Part shown: piece by piece, positions 22,634 to 31,049 of the stretch
Position numbering within the stretch: position 1 is the stretch's first letter
Layout of the letters: each line of letters starts with the position of its first letter
NCBI GenBank assembly: GCA_017626095.1
Contig: JAGAJL010000016.1
Span: 1-61,410, forward strand
Direction: 5' to 3'
Length of the DNA: 61,410 bases
DNA from: Lachnospiraceae bacterium
GTDB lineage: Bacteria > Bacillota > Clostridia > Lachnospirales > Lachnospiraceae
Notes under the pieces: model-generated
Database searches by the model: none
What the model was told of the DNA's origin: nothing
What the model saw: only the letters and a program-made list of their open reading frames with translations
Made by a program: the position numbers and the translations under genes

Positions 22634-23448
22634 ATGTTGTTTTTGCACAGTTCCCAAAATGCGACTGCACTTGCTGCAGCAACATTTAAGGAATCGACAC
22701 CCTCTCTCATAGGAATACGTATTGTATAGTCGCACATTTCAATTGTTTCCGGTTTTAATCCTTCGCCTTCTGTGCCCAGAATGATAGCAAGCTTTTCTTC
22801 ATTAGCCGGTGCAGGATCTGAAAGAGAAATTGAGCGATGGGTTAAAGCCATGGCAGCAGTTTTAAAACCAAGTCTTTTTATCTCTTCGTATACATTTTCT
22901 GAAATTGTCCACGGGATTTGGAATACGGTTCCCATACTCACTCTTGCCGCACGCCTGTAAAGCGGATCGGTACACGCAGGAGTTAATAATATGGCATCAA
23001 CGTTTAGGGCAGCAGCACTTCGAAAGATTGCTCCCAAATTGGTTGGATTTACAACATCTTCCAAAACGGCTATCCTTTTTGCATTCGCACAGATTTCATC
23101 TACCTTGGGAAGAGGTTTGCGGCGCATGGCTGCAAGCATACCACGCGTTAATTTATATCCGGTGAGTTTTGTTAACACATCAAATTCAGCTGTATAGATA
23201 GGCGCTGTTGCAATACTTGTTAAAATATCCGATACTTCGGTATTGGGATTGTGTATGTGGTCAAGCTCAACCAAGGCAGATAATACTTCATAACCGGCAT
23301 CAAGTGCACGACGAATAACCTTAGGACTTTCGGCGATAAAGATGCCTTCCTTTGGTTCAAAGTAATGGAGAAGCTGCACCTCTGAACGTATTGTATACAC
23401 TTCTAATTGTGGACTTTTTAAATCTGTGATTTCTATAATATTAGGCAT
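22630..23448 (-). CDS. TrmH/SpoU family RNA 2'-O-methyltransferase
   Basis: A 272-residue SpoU-type methyltransferase. The three family motifs are visible: NPTNLGAIFRSAAAL near 137, AIILGTEGEGL near 220 and IRIPMREGVDSLNVAAASA near 243-262. An N-terminal RNA-binding part of about 110 residues precedes. It should methylate the ribose of an rRNA or tRNA base using S-adenosylmethionine through a knotted fold; the target is not clear. First gene of core character when going right. Confidence 0.85.
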   Translation of the reverse strand: MPNIIEITDLKSPQLEVYTIRSEVQLLHYFEPKEGIFIAESPKVIRRALDAGYEVLSALVELDHIHNPNTEVSDILTSIATAPIYTAEFDVLTKLTGYKLTRGMLAAMRRKPLPKVDEICANAKRIAVLEDVVNPTNLGAIFRSAAALNVDAILLTPACTDPLYRRAARVSMGTVFQIPWTISENVYEEIKRLGFKTAAMALTHRSISLSDPAPANEEKLAIILGTEGEGLKPETIEMCDYTIRIPMREGVDSLNVAAASAVAFWELCKNNI

Positions 23449-23641
23449 TTCTAATTTTCCTTAGCAAATTCATGTTTACAAACATTCTAATAAATAGAAG
23501 AAGACAAGTCAATTTGTAGGGCGGTTAGCTTCTATTGCATCTATATAGTTCGATATATGTGTGATACTATGATAATAAAGAGAGTTGGCATGGTGATGGA
23601 TTATGAATACTTAATTATGTGAGATTAAAGTGAGGAAACAA

Positions 23642-24514
23642 ATGAGAACAATATATAAGTCTACAGCAGGAAAGAAAAAAATAATTGAATTATATGATGA
23701 GCAATTAAATAGACTAAATGTTTCATATAAGGATGTTTATATTCAAACTTCTTTTGGAACAACACATATTATAGAGACCGGCTCATTAGAGAAAGAACCA
23801 TTATTGGTTTTTCATGGTGGCAATGCAACAACAGCATACAATCTGTTAGCGTGTGATTTTCTGCTAAATGATTTTCATATATATGCCGTTGACACAATAG
23901 GGCATCCGGGGAAAAGTGCAGAAACTTGTTTGTCAGCATTTGGATATAAATACGGAAAGTGGGCAGGAGAGGTAATCGATAAGCTTGGATTTGAATCGAT
24001 GGACTTATTTGGAGGTTCATTCGGTGCTGGAATAATTGCTAAAACAATGTGTGAAGTGCCGGATAAAGTAAAAAGAGTAGTATTATACGTGCCATCAGGG
24101 ATAAAAAACGCACTGTCCATTAAAAGTGTCAGTATGATGTTTCCGATGATTATGTATTGGATTACAAAAAAGGACAAGTGGTTAAAAAAGTGTATTTTAC
24201 CTATGGCAATCTCAGAGGAGAATATTACGGATGACATATATCAAACCGCTAAGCTAAGTATTGATTATGCAAAAGTAAAAACAGCGATGCCAAGTAATGT
24301 CGATGAAAAAAGAATGAAAAAATGCAAAGCACCAACACTTGTAATGGCAGCAGAAAAGGATTGTTTATTTCCCGGAGAAGGAGTTATAGAAAGGGCGGAG
24401 AGAATTATACCCAATTGCCAAACATACTTGTTGAAAGATAGAGGTCATATGAATGTCCTGACAGATAATGAAAAGAAACTGATTACTGATTTTTTGCTTC
24501 AAAATTCGAAATGA
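23642..24514 (+). CDS. alpha/beta hydrolase
   Basis: A 290-residue alpha/beta hydrolase. Oxyanion-hole motif FHGGNA near residue 60, nucleophile elbow GGSFGA near 122, Asp in AAEKDCLFP near 246 and His in KDRGHMNVL near 270 give a complete triad. Such proteins cleave esters or amides, and some are peptidases. The ATG at 23,642 follows GAGG by six bases; a GTG four codons earlier is also possible. No partner gene clarifies the substrate. Confidence 0.85.
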   Translation: MRTIYKSTAGKKKIIELYDEQLNRLNVSYKDVYIQTSFGTTHIIETGSLEKEPLLVFHGGNATTAYNLLACDFLLNDFHIYAVDTIGHPGKSAETCLSAFGYKYGKWAGEVIDKLGFESMDLFGGSFGAGIIAKTMCEVPDKVKRVVLYVPSGIKNALSIKSVSMMFPMIMYWITKKDKWLKKCILPMAISEENITDDIYQTAKLSIDYAKVKTAMPSNVDEKRMKKCKAPTLVMAAEKDCLFPGEGVIERAERIIPNCQTYLLKDRGHMNVLTDNEKKLITDFLLQNSK

Positions 24515-24530
24515 TAGTAAGGTGAAGACA

Positions 24531-24797
24531 ATGAAAAAACCGACGATTCCAAAAATAAATTCAATACAATTTGGTGTTAGAAGGAGTTGGGAACGAGATT
24601 TAAAAGAAACCATACCATTTAATCCCCAGAAACAATATGCTGTCATTCGCAGTTCTATCTGTACAGGAGAAAAAGTTGCCGGTTTTAAGAATATAGAAGA
24701 TGGACATTTCACGGAGGTCATGTTGATTCGAACGAAAGAAGAGGAAGAGCGATTTAAAAAAATCTATAATCTCGAAACTGTTAAGAAGGAATACTAG
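24531..24797 (+). CDS. conserved small protein, unknown function
   Basis: An 88-residue protein (VRRSWERDLKETIPFNPQ, YAVIRSSICTGEKVAGFKNIEDGHFTEVMLI) with mixed alpha/beta character and a charged C-terminus. I do not recognise the family. AGGTG lies six bases before the ATG; it follows the hydrolase gene by 16 bases and is probably co-transcribed with it. Confidence 0.55.
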   Translation: MKKPTIPKINSIQFGVRRSWERDLKETIPFNPQKQYAVIRSSICTGEKVAGFKNIEDGHFTEVMLIRTKEEEERFKKIYNLETVKKEY

Positions 24798-25026
24798 CAA
24801 AAGCGACGATGATACAAAAGCTTGAAAGTTGTGCTTTAGATTGAAAGAACTAAGCGACAGAAGTCTAATGAGACCAGAGTGGTAACCATTCTCGGGGCAC
24901 ATGCAGAATAAGACGTTTTGGGTTGTCAATTATTAAAAAAATATTAATACATTGACTTTTTATTTTGCATATTTTACCATATAATTAATCGGTTCAGACA
25001 GAACGGAGGAAATGGAGGAATTTTTT

Positions 25027-25434
25027 ATGGATTTTTTAAGTAAAGTATCATCAAAAGCGGGAGAAACCATTCAGACAATCAAAGACAGTGAAATAACAAA
25101 AAAAGCAAAGAACTATGCAGAAATCCCCGGACTTCAGGTACAGATCGGTAAAGCAGAAGCTGCAATTAAAAAGGCTTATGAAGAAATCGGTGAGGCATAT
25201 TTCAATGCACATGTGGATGACGAAACTACGGAGTATGAAGATTTATTTACACTGATTAAGGCAAAGAAAGAACTGATTGGTCAGTTGAAATCTGAAATTG
25301 AGGATAAGAAAAAAGGAGATAATTCCGTAGAAGCAGAAGAAGGTTCTGTAAAATCAGAAAAAGTCTGCCCTATCTGCAATCACAGCATGCCCGAAGAAGC
25401 TGCATTCTGTAGCGTATGCGGACATCAGTTTTAA
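25027..25434 (+). CDS. coiled-coil protein with C-terminal zinc ribbon
   Basis: A 135-residue protein: amphipathic N-terminal helix, coiled coil (about 30-95, with AAIKKAYEEIGEAYFNAHVDDE), a charged linker and a zinc ribbon CPICNHSMPEEAAFCSVCGHQF. Such ribbon proteins are common and uncharacterised in Clostridia. The ATG at 25,027 has GGAGG eight bases upstream; the ATG at 25,012 is also in frame. In the 229-bp gap before it a TTGACT (24,952) and TATAAT (24,980) lie 22 bases apart, too far for a normal promoter. Confidence 0.7.
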   Translation: MDFLSKVSSKAGETIQTIKDSEITKKAKNYAEIPGLQVQIGKAEAAIKKAYEEIGEAYFNAHVDDETTEYEDLFTLIKAKKELIGQLKSEIEDKKKGDNSVEAEEGSVKSEKVCPICNHSMPEEAAFCSVCGHQF

Positions 25435-25450
25435 TAAACATATTAATTAA

Positions 25451-25650
25451 AAATATATAACTTTGCCGCCTAGGACTTCGGTTTTTAGCCTTCCAAAGTG
25501 GCATGCTCACAAAAGAATTATTAAATGCCCGGTTTCAAAACTCAGACTTCGTCTTCAAACAGTTGAAACCGGGCATTACTTTTTGTTCACTTATGTCACT
25601 AAGAAAGGCACAAAACCTCGTCAAGGACGGCGGGCAAAGTTATATATTTC
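25451..25650. repeat. palindromic repeat element, copy A
   Basis: A 200-bp element built as nested inverted repeats: outer arms AAATATATAACTTTGCC/GGGCAAAGTTATATATTT, middle arms around GGCATGCTCAC, and an inner 15-bp stem ATGCCCGGTTTCAAA/GTTGAAACCGGGCAT. It has the opposite orientation to copies B and D. It lies between the ends of two convergent genes and touches the stop codon of the PRPP synthetase gene. Short reading frames inside it are not coding. Confidence 0.85.
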
Positions 25651-26834
25651 TACATTTCACCATTTTTATAGCGCACTAACAGATTTTGGATACGGTCGCT
25701 GGGATTTAATAAATCACTGATGGATGCATCATGATTGAGTGTATCAATAATGTATGCAATATATTTGCTTAAATCGCAATTGATATAATAAGGACGCTTT
25801 AATAATTCCGGTGACTGATAAATCAGGTTGGTGGTCAGAACATAATCAAAAAGTCCTGTATTGTGTGCTTCATCAAATTTTTGCAGACCATTTGTAAACA
25901 AACCAAAGGTTGCAAAGACAAAGATGCGGTTTGCTTTTCGTTTCTTTAAAGCGGCACAGACATCAATCACACTTTCGCCGGAAGAAATCATGTCGTCTAC
26001 GACAATCACGTCTTTGCCTTCCACACTGGAACCTAAGAATTCATGTGCGATAATGGGATTTCTGCCATCCACCAGGCGGGTGTAATCTCTTCGTTTATAG
26101 AACATACCCATATCAAGTCCTAAGTTGTTGGCAATATAAATAGCTCGGCTCATACCGCCTTCGTCGGGACTGACAACCATCATATGCTCAGAATCAATGG
26201 TCAGATCTTTTACATTTTTCAATAAGCCCTTGATAAACTGGTAAGCCGGCTGAACGGTTTCAAAGCCGTTTAACGGAATCGCATTTTGAACTCTTGCATC
26301 GTGTGCATCAAAGGTAATGATATTGTCTACACCCATGCTGACTAGTTCCTGCAATGCCAGAGCACAGTCTAAAGATTCACGGGCGCTTCTTTTATGCTGT
26401 CTGCTTTCGTACAAGAAAGGCATGATAACCGTAATGCGGCGGGCTTTTCCGCCAACAGCGGCAATAATTCGTTTTAAATCCTGAAAATGATCATCCGGTG
26501 ACATATGATTAGGATGACCACAGAGAGAATAGGTTAAGGAATAATTGGCAACATCTACCAGAATATATAAATCATTTCCTCTGACAGATTCCAAAATAAC
26601 ACCTTTTGCTTCACCGGAACCAAATCTCGGCACTTTCGTCTGAAGCAGATAGGAATCACGTTGATAGCCCTTAAATGCAAGATCCTCGCTGTGTGCATGT
26701 TCGCGTTCAGTTCTCCAGTCAACAAGATATTTGTCGACCTTTTCGCCTAATTCCTTACAACTCTGTAAAGCAATGATTCCTAAAGAGCCTACAGGAATGG
26801 TTTCTAAGTTTCTCAATTCTTCACGTTTGGACAT
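25650..26834 (-). CDS. ribose-phosphate pyrophosphokinase, long form
   Basis: A 394-residue PRPP synthetase, about 75 longer than the usual 315. It makes 5-phosphoribosyl-1-diphosphate from ribose-5-phosphate and ATP. Visible motifs: ITFDAHDARVQNAI, VVSPDEGGMSRAIYIAN and the PRPP loop VIVVDDMISSGES near 281. The N-terminal half carries extra sequence (RTEREHAHSEDLAFKGYQ, HPNHMSPDDHFQDLKR). Normal family members have a DTGGT-type end of the PRPP loop; here it reads SSGES. It may be a second, specialised synthetase. It heads away from two replication genes on the same strand. Confidence 0.8.
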   Translation of the reverse strand: MSKREELRNLETIPVGSLGIIALQSCKELGEKVDKYLVDWRTEREHAHSEDLAFKGYQRDSYLLQTKVPRFGSGEAKGVILESVRGNDLYILVDVANYSLTYSLCGHPNHMSPDDHFQDLKRIIAAVGGKARRITVIMPFLYESRQHKRSARESLDCALALQELVSMGVDNIITFDAHDARVQNAIPLNGFETVQPAYQFIKGLLKNVKDLTIDSEHMMVVSPDEGGMSRAIYIANNLGLDMGMFYKRRDYTRLVDGRNPIIAHEFLGSSVEGKDVIVVDDMISSGESVIDVCAALKKRKANRIFVFATFGLFTNGLQKFDEAHNTGLFDYVLTTNLIYQSPELLKRPYYINCDLSKYIAYIIDTLNHDASISDLLNPSDRIQNLLVRYKNGEM

Positions 26835-26864
26835 GATGAATGATCCTCTCTTTCTGTCATTTGG

Positions 26865-27836
26865 TTATTGGTTACCGGAAAGCTTAATTTTCATGCGTAT
26901 GTCGGGACCGTCAAATTTACAAAAAGTAAAATGACTGCTCATACGCGAGAAAATCCTCTCGGAGTAGCGTTTATTTAACTCTTCAATTGATAAATTGGTA
27001 GATATAATGGTGGATTTGTGAGCCATATCCCGATTGTTTAAACAGGTAAACAAATCGGAACGGACACGCTCTGTAACGGTTTCCGTGCCTAAATCATCAA
27101 TAATCAGAACATCCCGATCATGGATATCCTCCATAAATGAAAAATAGGAATCCTTATCCTCCTGAAAACGCAAGTCTACCAACATGCGGAATAACTGTTC
27201 TGCACTGCAATAGGTGACGGAAATTCCCTGTTCCATCAATTCTTTGGCAATACAGCATGTCAAAAAAGTTTTACCAGTACCCACATTACCATAAAAGAGA
27301 AGATTTTGGTAGTCCGAGTTGAAATTTGTGATAAAATTTTTTGCTATATTTACAGCATCCTGATATCCTGCCACATGATCTTTATCAAAATATTCATAGG
27401 AAAGCGTATCAAAATTTTGTGTTTTGATTAATTCATAAATGCCGGACTGCTCAAACAACAGCTTGGTCTGGGCAGATATAAAACAAGTACATTTGGTTCT
27501 GTTGTCAGAAAGAAGTCCCTTATCTTTGCAAATTGGGCAATGATATGTCATGGTAAGATAATTGGCAGGATAGCCTTCCGATAAGAGAAGTTTGTCACGC
27601 CTTTCTTTTAAAGTCTGTTCTTCTTCCAGACACTGTGAAACAAAGGCTTCGTTTTTTGATAAGGCAGCTTTCGCTCTTTTTACACGGAGTGAATTGATTT
27701 CCTGTCCGAACTGGAAGTATTGAGGAATTTTTTTGCGAATTTCCTGTTCTTTTGCTGCCAGCAAATCACGATTTTCTTTTTGAATATCATCATAGTGCTG
27801 CATGATGGTATCAAACTGCTTGTTGGTTAACCCCAT
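26865..27836 (-). CDS. DnaC/DnaI-like helicase-loader ATPase
   Basis: A 323-residue protein with a zinc-binding middle (CPICKDKGLL and CTCFISAQTK) and a AAA ATPase domain: Walker A GNVGTGKTFLTCC near 184, Walker B VLIIDDLGTE near 249, sensor TIISTNLSIEELN. Family members load the replicative helicase onto DNA with DnaD/DnaB-type partners. A DnaD-domain gene lies directly upstream on the same strand, which supports this role. An N-terminal coiled region of about 110 residues would contact the helicase. Confidence 0.85.
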   Translation of the reverse strand: MGLTNKQFDTIMQHYDDIQKENRDLLAAKEQEIRKKIPQYFQFGQEINSLRVKRAKAALSKNEAFVSQCLEEEQTLKERRDKLLLSEGYPANYLTMTYHCPICKDKGLLSDNRTKCTCFISAQTKLLFEQSGIYELIKTQNFDTLSYEYFDKDHVAGYQDAVNIAKNFITNFNSDYQNLLFYGNVGTGKTFLTCCIAKELMEQGISVTYCSAEQLFRMLVDLRFQEDKDSYFSFMEDIHDRDVLIIDDLGTETVTERVRSDLFTCLNNRDMAHKSTIISTNLSIEELNKRYSERIFSRMSSHFTFCKFDGPDIRMKIKLSGNQ

Positions 27837-27855
27837 GAGTAAACTCCTTTGTTCT

Positions 27856-27946
27856 AAATCAATTGATTCAAAAATTCGTTATTACAAAATCAAATGATTC
27901 AAAAATTAATTATTGCAAAAATCAATTATTTCAAAAATCAATTGCT
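27856..27946. repeat. degenerate 16-bp tandem array
   Basis: About six units of (A)AAATCAATTGATTC type with alternating lengths: two units of about 31 bp and two of 16 bp. It runs from the end of the DnaD gene into the short spacer before the loader gene. It is nearly pure A/T and looks like slippage product. Confidence 0.65.
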
Positions 27947-29026
27947 TCTCAATAATGCTTTTTCCAATTCTTCATAGTCATAAGAGCGCTGGGAAAAATC
28001 GTTGAAACCGCTCTTAGGATTACCCGCATTTTTGGAAGAAGTCTTGGTTGTTTTTGTGTGATGCTTTTCCTCTAAAGCTTCAACATCCTGTAATGATTTT
28101 ACATTGGCAGCATGCCATTTGGATAAAATGCCGTTGGTATATTCAAAACGGTGATTGTCGGTATTTAATACGGTTCTTTCGCAGGCCTTTAAGATCAAGT
28201 CGGTAGAAAATCCCCATTCCTGTGACCATCTGCGGATAAATGCGATTTCCGGAGTGGTAGGATTGGTGTTTTTACCCAGTGCTTTCATAATGGTATAAAC
28301 AGATTTGTCATATTTACCGGTATGGTTCTTGGCCTGTTCTACCGTAGTAATATGCGAATCGTACCAGTCGATGGCAACTTTCTGGATATAGGAAAACTTC
28401 TTTTTGCCAAGATCTACACAATACTGAATCAGATAGTCGATTAAGTCAATGGAAAAGCCGAGCTTGTCATATATATAAAGTAAAGTTTGCATATCAGAAG
28501 ATGACAAAGGCTTTCCGGTGTAGGATTCGGCGATAAAGATAATCTGGGAAGTTTCGTTATTGTTTTTAAAAGCAACCAGATCATTTGCGCTGTAATTGGG
28601 TTTTTCCGTTCGCTCACTTGATTCTGCCAAAACGTTGCTTATAGCAAGCTTGGGAGCCAGAGGAACAATCTCTGCCTGCTGAATCTGTGAAAGGGGTGGT
28701 GTGATATCGGAAGACACAGAGGCTTCTTTAGAAGGTAAGGGCAGAATACGGATAGTCTTTACACTGTGTGCACTGTCAAAATCCAAAGAAAGAAGATGAT
28801 TTTTTTCCCAGTAGCAAAGTGCGCGCAGTACATCCTGCTCCATATAATTAAAATGGTCGGCAATATCCGAAATGCTAAAAGGCAGATTTGCCCCACTCAT
28901 GCGCAGCAGATATAGATAAATCTTAATCTGTGCATCATTGGCCAAAACCATATATTCATCAATAAAACGATTGGATAAAACAGTAAAGTCCGATCCCTGT
29001 TCCAAAGATACTGTTAATTGTGTCAT
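27938..29026 (-). CDS. DnaD-domain replication protein
   Basis: A 362-residue protein with an N-terminal winged-helix DnaD segment (DAQIKIYLYLLRMSGANLPFSISDIADHFNYMEQDVLRALCYWEK, about residues 30-75) and a DnaB_2/DnaD C-terminal domain (about 195-310, with GFSIDLIDYLIQYCVDLGKKKFSYIQKVAIDWY). DnaD-type proteins help open origins and recruit the helicase loader. It forms a unit with the DnaC/DnaI-like gene. An extended -10 TGCTATACT (29,064-29,069 on the minus strand) lies about 40 bases before the start codon. Confidence 0.85.
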   Translation of the reverse strand: MTQLTVSLEQGSDFTVLSNRFIDEYMVLANDAQIKIYLYLLRMSGANLPFSISDIADHFNYMEQDVLRALCYWEKNHLLSLDFDSAHSVKTIRILPLPSKEASVSSDITPPLSQIQQAEIVPLAPKLAISNVLAESSERTEKPNYSANDLVAFKNNNETSQIIFIAESYTGKPLSSSDMQTLLYIYDKLGFSIDLIDYLIQYCVDLGKKKFSYIQKVAIDWYDSHITTVEQAKNHTGKYDKSVYTIMKALGKNTNPTTPEIAFIRRWSQEWGFSTDLILKACERTVLNTDNHRFEYTNGILSKWHAANVKSLQDVEALEEKHHTKTTKTSSKNAGNPKSGFNDFSQRSYDYEELEKALLRSN

Positions 29027-29111
29027 CTTATCACCTGTTCATTCATTCTTTAAAGCAAGTGCAAGTATAGCACAGAATAAGTAAAAATGAAATAGGTAAA
29101 TTTCCAAAAAA

Positions 29112-29138
29112 GTGCCGAAAATCAAGGCTTTGCGGCAT
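29112..29138 (-). terminator. murC terminator
   Basis: ATGCCGC and (G)CGGCAC-type arms around a 15-base loop, followed on the minus strand by TTTTTT. It ends leftward transcription from murC before the dnaD promoter. Confidence 0.55.
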
Positions 29139-29149
29139 TTTCAAAAATA

Positions 29150-29312
29150 TGTGGATATGTGGATGAAAGGTCCACATAATATTTCTTATTCGGTGAAAAA
29201 TGCTTAAAAATAAATACATGTCCGAATGAAAAAGTAAAGTTTATGTAAATCAAAATATCCACAATCAAACGTGTATATATGATACCGTTATTTTTGTGGA
29301 TATTGTGGATAA
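29150..29312. promoter_or_regulatory. cluster of DnaA-box-like 9-mers
   Basis: Five 9-mers match the DnaA box within one or two bases: TGTGGATAT (29,150), TGTGGATGA (29,158), ATATCCACA (29,255), TGTGGATAT (29,295) and the perfect TGTGGATAA (29,304). They lie in an AT-rich gap between murC and the DnaD gene. They could let DnaA control the replication genes, or form a DnaA-loading site. Confidence 0.5.
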
Positions 29313-29313
29313 A

Positions 29314-30690
29314 TTATTTTTTTAATAGATTTTCGCCGATTTTTACAACATCTCCGGCTCCCATAGTTATCAACAAATCACCGGGAGAATAATTTTTTTG
29401 TAAAAATTTTTCAATCTCTTCAAAAGACGGAAAATAATCACAGGTGGTTCCCAGTTTTTGAATCTCGGTCTGAAGGGTTTTTGAACTAATCCCTAAATTA
29501 TCGGTTTCTCTTGCCGCATAGATATCCGCAAGAACAACGTGATCAGCCATGGAAAGGGCTTTGGCAAAGTCAGAAAGCAATGCCTTGGTACGGGTGTAAG
29601 TATGAGGCTGGAAAATGCACCACAGCTTGTTGTGAGGATAGTTGTGGGCGGCTTCGAGAGTCGCCTTGATCTCGGTGGGATGGTGTGCATAATCATCAAT
29701 GATTGTGACATCATCTACTGTCCCCTTTAATTGGAAACGGCGCTCTGTTCCGCAGAAAGCAGAAAGAGCTTTTTTGGTTGTCTCTGTGTCAATGCCACAA
29801 AGATCGGCAAGTGCTATGGCTGCCATGGAATTGGAAATGTTGTGTTCGCCGGTCACGCCAAGCGTAATGATTCGTTCTGTCCCGTTATGACAGATGGTAT
29901 AAGTGGGCCTTGCATAGGCATCATATGAAATATCTTTTGCATAATAGTCAAACGAATCGGAAAAGCCGAAGGTAATGATGTTACATGCTAAGGAATCCGT
30001 GATGGATGCCAGATTTGGAATTTTTCCATTTATGATCAATGTGCCGTCTTTTGGCAGTAATCCGGCAAAACGACGAAAAGAGGAACGAATGTCTTCGATA
30101 TCCTTAAAGAAATCGAGATGATCTGCATCAATATTCAGAATGATACTGATTTTTGGAAAAAAGCTTAAAAAACTATTGGTATATTCACAGGCCTCCGTAA
30201 CAAAATAGTCGGATGCGCCAATCCGGATATTTCCGCCAATGGAAGGAAGGATTCCGCCGATGGAAAGTGTGGGATCTTTTTTGGCTTCCATAAAGATTTC
30301 ACTGACCATGGAGGTGGTTGTGGTTTTACCGTGTGTGCCGCTGATCGCAATGGGAATTTCGTAATTTTTCATGATCTGTCCCAGTAAATCCGCACGTGCC
30401 ATACACGGGATATCTGCCACTTTTGCTGCACAAAGCTCGGGATTATCATTATGTATTGCTGCTGTATAAACAACAAGATTGATATCCGGTGTAATATTCT
30501 TGGCAGATTGTCCATATAATACGGTAATCCCTCTTTGATGAAGTTGTCTGGTCAGACTGCTCTCCTTAGCATCTGAACCTGATACCGTAAATCCGCGATC
30601 TGCTAAAATCTCAGCCAGACCGCTCATGCTGATGCCGCCAATACCGATAAAATGAATGTGAATCGGTTTTTCAAAATCGATTTGATACAT
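29314..30690 (-). CDS. murC: UDP-N-acetylmuramate-L-alanine ligase
   Basis: A 458-residue Mur ligase that adds L-Ala to UDP-MurNAc in the cytoplasm. Rossmann start HIHFIGIGGISMSGLAEIL, ATP loop SGTHGKTTTTSM near 118, and DDYAHHPTEIKATL near 330 identify MurC rather than the other Mur ligases. Length is normal. It stands alone on the minus strand, with glgC divergent. Confidence 0.95.
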   Translation of the reverse strand: MYQIDFEKPIHIHFIGIGGISMSGLAEILADRGFTVSGSDAKESSLTRQLHQRGITVLYGQSAKNITPDINLVVYTAAIHNDNPELCAAKVADIPCMARADLLGQIMKNYEIPIAISGTHGKTTTTSMVSEIFMEAKKDPTLSIGGILPSIGGNIRIGASDYFVTEACEYTNSFLSFFPKISIILNIDADHLDFFKDIEDIRSSFRRFAGLLPKDGTLIINGKIPNLASITDSLACNIITFGFSDSFDYYAKDISYDAYARPTYTICHNGTERIITLGVTGEHNISNSMAAIALADLCGIDTETTKKALSAFCGTERRFQLKGTVDDVTIIDDYAHHPTEIKATLEAAHNYPHNKLWCIFQPHTYTRTKALLSDFAKALSMADHVVLADIYAARETDNLGISSKTLQTEIQKLGTTCDYFPSFEEIEKFLQKNYSPGDLLITMGAGDVVKIGENLLKK

Positions 30691-30946
30691 GATTACACTT
30701 CCTACTATAAGATTTAAAGAAAACGTATTTGTTTCCCTTCATTCATTATAACCGCCATTACGAGAAAAACAAATAAAATTTTTTACCTGTAAAGTTTTGG
30801 TAAATTTTAACAAAAAAAGTAGAACTTTTCTTGGCAGAAAAGAAAGGGGTTGGTACTTTTTACAGAATGTCGCACAAAAGAAATGCTAAATTTGTGTATT
30901 TTTTACATAAAAATTTCAAAAAAATAGGATTTTGTATGTAAAAATA

Positions 30947-30975
30947 TTCACTTTAAAAATATAGTATGCTATAAT
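30947..30975 (+). promoter_or_regulatory. glgCD promoter
   Basis: TTCACT (30,947-30,952), 17 bases, TATAAT (30,970-30,975) preceded by TGC as an extended -10. It lies about 75 bases before glgC. A direct repeat TTTTCGATAT (near 31,000 and 31,013) stands in the leader. The rest of the 359-bp gap to murC is AT-rich with nothing recognisable. Confidence 0.7.
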
Positions 30976-31049
30976 CTATATACTAATTAAAAATATTCTT
31001 TTCGATATATTATTTTCGATATTTAGAGAAGATAGCAAGAGGTGAAGAC

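Noticed and set aside
24830-24930. T-box-like string AGAGTGGTAACC in the gap before the zinc-ribbon gene
   Set aside because: The invariant GGTACCGCG part is not present, no antiterminator/terminator pair follows, and the downstream gene is not an amino-acid gene.
25463-25720. Two similar reading frames (here, and on the minus strand at 52,033-52,272) that both begin MPPRTSV and end in KLYIS/KIYIS
   Set aside because: They arise from the palindromic repeat element itself and follow its stems; no ribosome site, and the similarity is that of the DNA repeat.
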